NCBI GenBank assembly: GCA_009663005.1
Contig: CM018899.1
Coordinates: forward strand, 4,579,340-4,592,565
Origin: Actinidia chinensis
Lineage: Eukaryota; Streptophyta; Magnoliopsida; Ericales; Actinidiaceae
DNA length: 13,226 bases
Direction of reading: 5' to 3'
Position 1 is the first letter of the stretch; every line of letters begins with the position of its first letter. The position numbers and the translations under genes were made by a program. This document shows positions 6,874 to 13,226 of this stretch, piece by piece. Under the pieces are notes generated by a model. The model had not been told where the DNA came from and did not search any database. It was given only the letters and a program-made list of their open reading frames with translations.

Positions 6874-7120
6874 GAGGATTCCAATCCTCTCTGAAGTATT
6901 TTTTTTTAAGTGAAGTGGTCTTAAATGTAAATAATAATATTATTTCGTAACCTTTAGAGCCAAAACATTTATTTTTGTTATAAACATAAAACGACGTCAT
7001 TTTGTGATTAATTAAAACGACATCGTTTTAATTTTTAAATGTATAAAACGATGTATTTGTGATTATTTTAGGATCAAATCACTGAAAGAAAAAAAAAAAG
7101 CTTCAGAGGATCTGGACTCT
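6874..7120. mobile_element. TIR element with internal ACGT palindromes
   Basis: The left end gattccaatcctctctgaag (6877-6896) pairs with cttcagaggatctggactct (7101-7120), whose reverse complement is agagtccagatcctctgaag. This gives about 20 bp of imperfect terminal inverted repeat, followed inward by a T run on the left and an A run on the right, as expected for inverted arms. The interior carries a perfect 11-bp inverted repeat with a 2-nt spacer (7010-7033, aattaaaacga and tcgttttaatt). It is flanked by direct repeats of ataaaacga.gt followed by tttgtgatta (6986-7010 and 7042-7065). No transposase is present. A minus-strand frame at 6791-7000 crosses the left end and is not considered a gene. 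Confidence 0.6.
7010..7033. repeat. Perfect 11-bp palindrome around acgacatcgt
   Basis: The arms aattaaaacga and tcgttttaatt are separated by ca. Nearby acgacgtcat (6991-7000) contains the related word acgacgtc, itself a palindromic ACGT-core (gacgtc). The centre of the TIR element is thus built from variants of aaaacgayrtcgtttt. It could be a protein-binding site or simply the element's conserved core. Confidence 0.7.
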
Positions 7121-7733
7121 AATTTTGATCCCTTGTTTTCTTGTCTCTGTCGTGTATTTGATTAGATGCAGATCAATGTAAAGGTAGCTATGCTATAAAT
7201 AATTTATTTATATAATGTATACTTATATATATATTGACAAAATGTACTTTACCTAACTTTTTGTCGTCCAAAACTAGTTTTTATCTCATTTCCCGCTCCG
7301 GATCACCTGTTGGACTGGGACAAGCCCCCGTTCAAGTGGCCAAATGGTGACATTTATCCATTTGTAAATGAGATGAATAAATTACAAAATCTTCCCTGAT
7401 AAGTTATAAATAGATATGCGTCGCTATTTAGCCGCTGGGACAGTGATCCCCTTCCTTTCTTGGAGGAGGTTGGTGGCGGCATTATCTTAGGCCGTACCGA
7501 TCTGTATTTTCATCATAACATCGCTGAAATATTATACTTCATACTGTGTATTATAAAAATATTATTAATCATTATGGTGACTTTTATTAAAAAAATAAAC
7601 AATAATTTAGCATGGATCAAAAGAATTTACTCAAAAACCTCTCTTTTATAATCTTTTTTTAAAATAAATAACTCAATTAGCCTCATTATTTGAAAAAAAA
7701 TAAAAATCAAGAATTAGTTCCTATTTGTTTTTT
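7121..7733. other. Gene-free stretch with a GC-richer patch
   Basis: A patch at about 7290-7500 is clearly richer in G and C than its surroundings (for example gggacaagcccccgttcaag). Its edges, ggatcacctgt (7300-7310) and ctgggacagtgatcc (7435-7449), share ggatcac..tgt in inverted orientation. That could be the weak terminal repeat of another small element of about 150 bp. The TATA-like word ttataaata occurs near 7404. A 63-codon frame at 7460-7651 starts from TTG and has no recognisable features. None of this supports a gene. Confidence 0.4.
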
Positions 7734-7990
7734 AGGGTGAATTACACTGACCTCCCTGAGGTGTTACCTTTAATACACAAAGCACCCCTAACGTTTAAAA
7801 AATTAAGTGACCTCCTTGAGGTTTGAAAAATATCCTTACCTCGTAGACATGCCCCCTACATAACCACTTTCTCCTCCCTTTTTTATCGCTTATAAACTAC
7901 CAAATGCCCACTCTATCTCTCTCTCATCCATACCACTGCTCTCTCCCTAATCTCTCTCATCTTTTTGCACCCTTTTATTTTTATTATTTG

Positions 7991-8029
<39 letters not shown>

Positions 8030-8033
<4 letters not shown>

Positions 8034-8330
8034 CTATTTTTTTTAACAAAATCAATTACACTCTGTTTTGTTATCTTTTTTATTTATTTCTTTTGTACCT
8101 TTATTTTTTTAATTTTCACTTTTTTTTTTTCTTTCCATACCCTTTTTTAATTTTGTTTAACAAAAAATAATCCCCTTTTTGTTATTTTTTTTAACCTCTT
8201 CTATTTTTTTTTTATTTTTACTTTATTTATATCCTTTTTTTTTTCTTAATACCCTTGATAATTTTTTTTATAACAAAAAATACATCACCTTTTTGTTATT
8301 TTTTTATATTTTGTAACCCTTTTATTTAGT
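8030..8330 (+). repeat. Degenerate T-rich internal tandem repeat
   Basis: Inside the foldback element the phrase accctt...taattttnnttaacaaaa followed by ccttttt or ctctgtttt then gttat recurs near 8026-8080, 8141-8190 and 8250-8305, with a period of about 110-115 bp. It is low complexity, so part of the resemblance could be composition. Confidence 0.45.
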
Positions 8331-8694
8331 TATTTTTTATTATTATTATTTAATTCCCTTTGATTTATTTTTTTTTGATTTTTTCTCTAATACCTTTTAT
8401 ATTCCCTTTGAATCACCTTTTTGTACTCTTTTATAAAAATAGAAGATAAAAAAAAAAAATGCAAAGGAGATTCATTTTTGTTAAAAAAATTAATTAAAGG
8501 GTCATAACATAAAAAATAATAATAAAAATTAAAATCAAATCAAAGGGTACAAAAATAAGAAAATAAAAACAAGTAACAAGTAATGAATTCAATTTTTTGT
8601 TAAAAGATATGAATCAAATGTTATCACAAAATTATCCTAAAAAGTCAAACAATAAAAAATTAAAAAGGTGGCAAACAGAGAGAGCAGAGATATG

Positions 8695-8725
8695 GAGAGA
8701 GAGAGAGAGAGAGTGTGGGGGGGGG
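8695..8725 (+). repeat. GA microsatellite followed by a G run
   Basis: A 19-nt (GA)n tract at 8695-8713 is followed by tgt and nine consecutive G bases (8717-8725). It forms part of the right arm of the foldback element. The left arm has the matching CT-rich tract at about 7910-7925. Long G runs next to microsatellites are frequent sites of sequencing error. Confidence 0.85.
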
Positions 8726-8884
8726 ATATTTGAAAATTTTATAAGGATACCACGGGAGAAAAAGTGGTGTCAGGGGGGTCAGGATAATTTTTCAAACTCA
8801 GGGGAGTCACTGTAATTTTTTCAAAACGTCATGGGTGCTTTTTGTATATTAGGCAACCTCATGGGAGGTCATTGTAATTCACCT

Positions 8885-8970
8885 AGTTTTACTACAATTT
8901 TAACAAAATTAAATTTAAAACAAGCTTGTTTTGATAATCTAAAGTGAACAATTGTGAAATTTACTAGCTA
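8885..8970. other. Short spacer between foldback element and minisatellite
   Basis: This is A/T-rich, with no gene or transposon end. Confidence 0.5.
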
Positions 8971-8981
8971 AAATTAGCACA

Positions 8982-9068
8982 AGATTTTGCTTTGTCAGAA
9001 ATTTGGGACACATAGTTTGGTTTCTTTTTTCTTTAGGTCTTAAGAAAATGCTTGGCAAAGCAAAAGCT
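8982..9068. repeat. Imperfect hairpin, upstream unit
   Basis: The left arm agattttgctttgtca (8982-8997) pairs with ttggcaaagcaaaagct (9052-9068). The loop sequence differs from that of the hairpin at 9370-9455, although the arms are conserved. Arms that are better conserved than the loop suggest that the inverted repeat is the older or more constrained part. Confidence 0.65.
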
Positions 9069-9369
9069 CGTAAGTGTTATTATAGAGAGGTGGAGTCAGA
9101 ATTTCGATTTAATGAATTCAAATTGTCAAACCCCATATCCAGCGAGTCAAAACTGTCAGATTTATAATGCAAGTGATGTCAAAATTATAGAATTTATAGA
9201 ATTTAAGACAAATTACTAATTTTTTGTGGGGTCAAAATTGTCAAAATTTATGTTCAGCAAGTCAAAGTTACAGAATTTAGGACAAATTATTAATTTTTTA
9301 TGGAGTCAAAATTGTACGTATGATAAATTATATTAGAGATAGTAATGTATTACTAACTAAATTAGCACA

Positions 9370-9455
9370 AGATTTTGCTTTGTCAAATTTTGACAGAGAT
9401 TTTTTTTTTATTTTCAGGATTTTGAAAAAAAATGCTTTGGCAAAGCAAAAGCTCT
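9370..9455. repeat. Imperfect hairpin, copy B
   Basis: The left arm at 9370-9386 pairs with the right arm at 9437-9455, around a loop of about 50 nt. It is the direct counterpart of 269-356 in copy A. It lies about 385 bp downstream of the related hairpin at 8982-9068. Confidence 0.7.
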
Positions 9456-9750
9456 ATTGAGTGTTATTACAAAGGTAAGTCAGAACTTAAGTTAAGTGTG
9501 GTCAAAATTGTTAGAACTTATGTTTAATGGGGTAAAAAAAATAAAATTTATAAAATTTAGGACAAATTATTAATTTTTTGTGGGATCTAAATTGTCAGAA
9601 CTTAAACTCAACAGGGTCAAAATTGCCAAAACTTACGTTCAATGAGTTATAATTATAGAATTTATAAAATTTATGATAAATTATTAATTTTTTATGGGTT
9701 CAAAATTATATTTATGATAAATTATATTTAAAATAGTAATATATTTATTT

Positions 9751-10164
9751 TTAATAAGGTCAATTAACTTCACTTGTCTTTTAATGCGAATCAGTCCATG
9801 GTGTTATAGGTCCAACAATTTCTTTTTCTTCAGTTTTATTCTAATTTAGAGAGTGACAACACAAAAATACACTTCCAATAGACACCCTAAAAGGTCCCCT
9901 ATTACTAATAAGTGCTATGACTATTCATCCCATAAAATTAAAAAATTACTCTCTCTCCTCTTTCTTTTCCATTCTCTCTCACTCATCATAACATCAACTT
10001 TTTTTTTAAAAAAAAAACTAATAAAATTAAAAAGGCATAATAAAACTATATTTAAATAAGTTAACGAAAAATAGATATTGTTTTTAGCCCATAGTTAAAG
10101 TGATTCCCCTCAGCTTAAAAATACAATATTTATTAAATGTTTGATAACAAATAGTAAGCATTAA
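9751..10164. other. Gene-free spacer with CT-rich tract (copy B)
   Basis: This is the counterpart of 661-1067 and is nearly identical to it. It includes the CT-rich tract at about 9947-9986. A frame of 68 codons at 9853-10059 runs through the pyrimidine tract and poly-A runs, and it is broken in copy A by small indels. I do not treat it as a gene. Confidence 0.6.
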
Positions 10165-10385
10165 GGTTCCGTTTGGTAATACTTAAAAACCAAATTTTTT
10201 TAAGCTTGTTACTAAACAAAACTAATATTTTTTGATTTTTTGTTTTTATACCTTTACTTTAGCTAAAATGAAGCAAAAAAATAAAAATAAAAAAGTAAAA
10301 AAATCAATTTTAATTGACCTTTTTATTTATTTTAAATAAAAAAATTAAAAACAAAATTGAAAAAAGTTGGGGTCAAACATAGCCC
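10165..10385. mobile_element. MITE with CCGTTTGGTAA-type end (copy B)
   Basis: This is the copy B version of the element at 1068-1298 and about 10 bp shorter. Its left end, ccgtttggtaatacttaaaa, matches the relative at 5068-5308 better than copy A does. That again suggests copy B is the more accurate sequence. It is non-coding. Confidence 0.6.
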
Positions 10386-10447
10386 AACAGGAAATGTTGT
10401 TAGTGTGAGAAAATATGCAGATGCCACACCAGTCTGTAGGCAATCTG

Positions 10448-10548
10448 GAGACAAAATTGTCCCTATGGTCAAAAAAGTAAAAGCAAAGGCACCCCCAGTA
10501 CTAGTGTCATTTCAGCAACCTTTCCAAATTTAAGGATTCCTATAAGCA
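10448..10548 (+). repeat. Short repeat R1 (copy B)
   Basis: This is the counterpart of about 1361-1470. A 5-base stretch present in copy A (ggagtagattcc) is missing here (ggattcc). R2 has ggatagatttcc at the matching position, so the copy A form is probably the original. Confidence 0.6.
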
Positions 10549-11369
10549 AATTGTTGTTCACGCACCCCTGACACACACACCATTTGATATGATAATTTTT
10601 TTTTTTTTTTACTTTTCACTTTTAGCCACAATTCTCCTTATAAATTACTATTTTGCCATTCAACCTCTTTATTCTTTTTTTTTCCTTTTAATACCTCTTA
10701 AATTTTTTTTTTTACTTTCACTCCCAAATTTTTATAGAAAATAAATTTTATAATTTTTTTACTCTCACTTTAATGTCTTTTTATAAAAAAAAAATATATG
10801 GATCAAAATTTATAATATTTTTTTTTTAAATTTCTCTCAATTTAATAAAATTTAAATTAATGCAAAACTAATTATATAATTTTTTTTTAAAACACTAAAT
10901 CAAAAATTTAGAGTTGTTATTTGAGTCTATTTCTAAAATTAATAATGCAATGTTTTAGTATTTTGTATTTGCCTAAACCAATAAAAAAGTAATAACTTTT
11001 AACATATCACTACATTAGTAAAACTCAACATTAATTATTTATTTTTTTTAAAAATTGTCAATATCAAGCTGGCCAAAATAACCCATAAATTTAACTTTAC
11101 TGTAATTTCTAGTAAAAGAGAACATAATTATTCATTTGGTACCTACTTTTCAGTCTTTATTAACAAAGAGACGCGACCTGGAAGTTATTGTTTAACAAAT
11201 AACCAATTAAACAAAAGATATTTTTTATTTATAATTTAACTGAAATCTACCGAGTCTGATGTGAATATTTAACATGTTTCTATGTGAACAATATTTTTTC
11301 TCCAATGGTGATGGTACCCTACCAAAACTTTCACTTTGCCATTAACCCTTTAATTCTTTTTTTTTCTTT

Positions 11370-11843
11370 TAATACCATCGGTTATTATTAAAAAAAATAA
11401 TAATTTTTTAATTTCTTTTACTTCACCTAACGATTTTTTGTATACAAAAAATTTTTTTTTTATGATAAAATTTTTTAATTTCTTTACTCCCAACCTCTAG
11501 TTTTTTATAAAAGAAAAAAAATGGATCAAAAGTTTAATATTTTTTTTAATTTTTAATCAATTTATAAAATTTATACAAAACTATTAACATCATTGTTTCA
11601 CAAATTTTTTTTCTGGTAATTAGTTTTTGAATTATATTTTAATAAATTATAAGATTTAAAAAATATTAAAAATTTGATCCATATTTTTTTTTTAATAAAA
11701 CATGTAGGTTGGAGTAAAAGAAATTATAATTTTTTATTCTAAATTTTTTTTTTATTTAAAAAATTCAGAAGGTGAAAGTAAAAAAAATTAAAAAAAAAAT
11801 TTTTGCTAATTTTTTTAATAAATAATCAAGATGATATTACAAG
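11370..11843. mobile_element. Long foldback (inverted-repeat) element, copy B
   Basis: This is the copy B version of 2288-2762. From about 11404 onward the two copies are identical by eye to the end of the element and beyond, including all long A and T runs. In the first 35 bases of the left arm the copies differ by several small indels. Confidence 0.65.
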
Positions 11844-12005
11844 AACAAACACAATAAATCACAAGAGAGAGAATGAGGAGAAGGTAACGGGTCCAAAAAT
11901 TTAGAGAACTAGCACCCTCAATCATCACCGCCCGTGATCATCATACAACACCCGTGTCGGTGTTATGAACAACACTCTCTTCCTATGAATGTTTGATGAA
12001 GTAAA

Positions 12006-12173
12006 GGCTAAAATATTAGTTTTTTCATTCTTTTCTTCGACTAAAATGTCTAAAATAATTTTTTTAGTTTTTAATCAGGAATTAATAAAAAAAACCTAAT
12101 GAACCAATAGTTTATTAAAAGAACGGTAGGTCAAACGGAACTAAAAAAATCAAGCTAACAAAAATAACATTCT
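12006..12173 (+). repeat. Repeat S1 (copy B)
   Basis: This is the counterpart of 2927-3088, with an added 4-base stretch in the early pyrimidine run. It is otherwise nearly identical. Confidence 0.5.
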
Positions 12174-12256
12174 GAGACAAAAAAAAGTCCTATGGTCAAA
12201 AAGTAAAAGCACCCATAGGAGTGTCCTTTACAAATTTAAGGATAGATTTCCCTATA
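12174..12256 (+). repeat. Short repeat R2 (copy B)
   Basis: This is the counterpart of 3088-3171 and is nearly identical to it. It is flanked by S1 (12006-12173) and S2 (12273-12466). Confidence 0.6.
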
Positions 12257-12272
12257 ATCTTTGATAAATTAA

Positions 12273-12466
12273 GATCCAAAAAAATATCAGTTTTTTCATT
12301 TTTTGACTAAAATAAATAAACATTTTTTCTATCTTATTGAAGTGCTAACAGATATTTATTTTTAATTTATAAATTAGGAAAAAAATCACTATGCTAATAG
12401 GTATACTACAAATAAGTAGGCAACGGACCTGAAAAAAAATTTTCCAGGCTAAAATATCATTCATCC
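12273..12466 (+). repeat. Repeat S2 (copy B)
   Basis: This is the counterpart of 3189-3380. Small indels are dense in the last 80 bp. The text around gtatactacaaataagtaggc has lost several single bases that copy A keeps. Confidence 0.5.
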
Positions 12467-12532
12467 AACCCAAAAAAACCAGACCGAACAGGTAAAAAAA
12501 CAGTCAAAATTCTATGCACAATTTAACCCCCA

Positions 12533-12785
12533 GGGGGAAATATTGATAACCAAGAATTCTAGATCAGTGCCATTTATTCTATAATCAAGTCCTGCATTTT
12601 CACTGTCAGTCGTACACAAATAATTATAAAGCACAGGATGGCCCGGAGAAAACCCAAACACATTCCTTAGTTCTTGCACATGGGAACACAATGACAATAG
12701 AATATGGTCTGAAAGCTTTGACAAGCAAAATAAACTAACTTATATCGTGAAACACGACGCTATGTACAATTAAGTCTTCGCAAAC
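12533..12785 (+). repeat. Ancient duplicate block P2 (copy B)
   Basis: This is the counterpart of 3449-3710. The first 50 bases differ by indels (aagaattctagatcagtgcc against aagacattctagacagtgcc). The remainder is almost identical. The minus-strand frame at 12512-12724 has a different C-terminus from its partner in copy A, which argues against selection on a protein. Confidence 0.6.
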
Positions 12786-12942
12786 AATCGATAATATATA
12801 GTTAAAGCAGATGGTAAGCATATCATTTTTAAATGAGAAAAACTATCAATCACCGGTTTCATTTTCGTGTTTATGAATCTCATTTATTGGCATCTTCACT
12901 TGTCATGAAACCATGGGAGCTTTGTTATGGAGCTTCAACTAT

Positions 12943-12961
12943 GAGAGAGAGAGAGAGAGAG
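12943..12961 (+). repeat. GA microsatellite (copy B)
   Basis: This is a 19-nt alternating GA tract, equal in length to the copy A tract at 3861-3879. A dinucleotide repeat of equal length in both copies argues that they separated very recently or are the same locus. Confidence 0.9.
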
Positions 12962-13086
12962 CAAAACTTGGATGCACAACACTCCCTAGCTCCCACACCC
13001 AGAAAAAAACAAAGTAAGGAAAAGGAAAGCATAAAACACAAATATTTCTCGGTTAAGTTGATCATTTGTCATATAATAGGTTTATA

Positions 13087-13226
13087 GTCATTAGCTCTGT
13101 TCTAAAAAGCCTCTGCCTAGCGCCTAGGCGCTAATTCTCCGGCCGCCAGGACGCTAGTCTCCCGCCTAGGCGCTGGCCCTCCGCCCGCCCGCTTGATTAC
13201 GTCCTAGCGCTTTTTAAGAGACCTAA
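13087..13226. mobile_element. hAT-like MITE, copy B, truncated by window end
   Basis: The target-duplication copy gtcattag lies at 13087-13094 and the element begins at 13095 with ctctgttctaaaa. Its GC-rich left subterminal region matches 4016-4147 with no difference that I can see. The rest lies beyond the window. The insertion site is the same as in copy A, so the insertion came before the duplication. Confidence 0.7.

Larger units (their letters stand above)
7734..8884. mobile_element. Large foldback element with roughly 220-bp terminal inverted repeats (Mutator-like candidate)
   Basis: The left end agggtgaattacactgacct pairs with the right end, which reads aggtgaattacaatgacctc on the minus strand. 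Complementarity continues for about 220 bp (left arm about 7734-7955, right arm about 8665-8884). It passes through acaaagcaccc/acaaaaagcaccc, cctccttgaggtttgaaaaa/cccctgagtttgaaaaatt, ccactt.ctcc and a CT/GA tract. Each arm contains an internal direct repeat of a tgacctccytgaggt phrase about 62 bp apart (7748-7762 and 7808-7822). The interior is T-rich on the left and A-rich on the right, so the whole element can fold. Long TIRs with no transposase fit a non-autonomous Mutator-like element. The expected 9-bp target duplication is not clean (tgtttttta against tagttttac), so the superfamily is a guess. The 72-codon frame at 8597-8815 lies inside the element and crosses the GA run, so it is not a gene. 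Confidence 0.7.
8971..9750 (+). repeat. Degenerate minisatellite with two higher-order units (copy B)
   Basis: A higher-order unit of about 385-390 bp occurs at least one and a half times. The phrase attagcacaagattttgctt begins near 8974 and again near 9362, each time followed by a hairpin arm pair. Within the units the motif gacaaatta.taatttttt plus tgggg or tggag recurs near 9207, 9281, 9561 and 9675. The first unit lies partly outside the 4.1-kb duplicated match only because the window starts inside copy A. I do not recognise a named satellite or an LTR. Confidence 0.7.
9101..13226 (+). repeat. Large direct duplication, copy B (truncated by window)
   Basis: This is the second copy of 1-4147, and every element of copy A recurs here in order. 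It ends at the window edge inside the GC-rich 5' part of the CGCCTAGGCG element, so the duplication probably continues. If the repeat is complete, the sequence after 13226 should resemble 4148-5626. Small differences that look like real variants or errors include a 4-base insertion near 12031 (ttctttt against ttctt in copy A) and a 5-base deletion near 10537. At that deletion, copy A agrees better with the related repeat at 3088-3171. Confidence 0.95.

Noticed and set aside
7460..7651. Plus-strand frame of 63 codons beginning MEEVGGG
   Set aside because: It needs a non-ATG start, has no domain or visible exon structure, and runs into A/T-rich DNA. Too weak to call.
8597..8815. Plus-strand frame of 72 codons
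   Set aside because: It lies wholly inside the right half of the foldback element and runs through the GA and G runs. It also needs a TTG start.
7734..8884. Long terminal repeat retrotransposon
   Set aside because: The terminal repeats are inverted, not direct, and no primer-binding site, polypurine tract between LTRs or gag-pol frame is seen.
8971..9470. Possible CRISPR-like or regulatory array from the recurring hairpins
   Set aside because: The repeats are about 385 bp apart and degenerate, and the setting is plant nuclear DNA. The hairpins fit a tandemly amplified inverted repeat.
12833..13087. Longest frame in the window, 84 codons, plus strand
   Set aside because: It contains a low-complexity RERERE stretch produced by the GA microsatellite, and small indels break it in copy A. 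It has no recognisable motif.

Overview
This looks like nuclear intergenic DNA from a flowering plant, probably a eudicot. It is strongly A/T-rich, full of poly-A and poly-T runs, short inverted-repeat (MITE-type) transposons and GA/CT microsatellites. No open frame is longer than about 84 codons. I find no supportable protein-coding gene, rRNA, tRNA or CRISPR array, and I cannot name the species. All repeat relationships were found by eye, so boundaries are approximate and identities are not quantified.

The dominant feature is a direct duplication. Positions 1-4147 (copy A) reappear in the same order and orientation at 9101-13226 (copy B), and the match runs to both window edges. A 100-N run, the usual placeholder for a gap of unknown size, lies between the copies at 5627-5726. 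The two copies are identical for hundreds of bases in places (about 2325-2953 against 11404-12032) and elsewhere carry clusters of one- to few-base indels. This fits an unmerged overlap of two contig ends (a false or haplotypic duplication) at least as well as a recent tandem duplication of roughly 9.1 kb.

Layout of each copy, in order: a degenerate minisatellite with a recurring hairpin; a CT-rich tract; a MITE beginning like CCGTTTGGTAA; a short repeat R1; an A/T-rich repeat and then a foldback element of about 475 bp; two related repeats (S1, S2) with a second R between them; a roughly 600-bp low-copy-looking block with a GA microsatellite; and an element with 8-bp-type target duplications whose GC-rich ends carry the palindrome CGCCTAGGCG. 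Copy B is cut off inside this last element.

Between the copies, 4427-5626 holds an older, diverged relative of parts of the duplicated block. It lacks the roughly 2-kb transposon-rich interior and carries its own MITE. After the gap, 5727-9100 holds further inverted-repeat elements: a small MITE at 5878-6035, an imperfect tandem repeat at 6269-6496, a TIR element with ACGT palindromes at 6874-7120, and a foldback element of about 1.15 kb at 7734-8884 with roughly 220-bp terminal inverted repeats. The minisatellite that opens copy B begins just after it.

No genes act together here. The biology of the window is repeated transposon insertion, old segmental duplication and a possible assembly artefact. 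The hairpin elements could be transcribed into small-RNA precursors, but the sequence alone does not show this.
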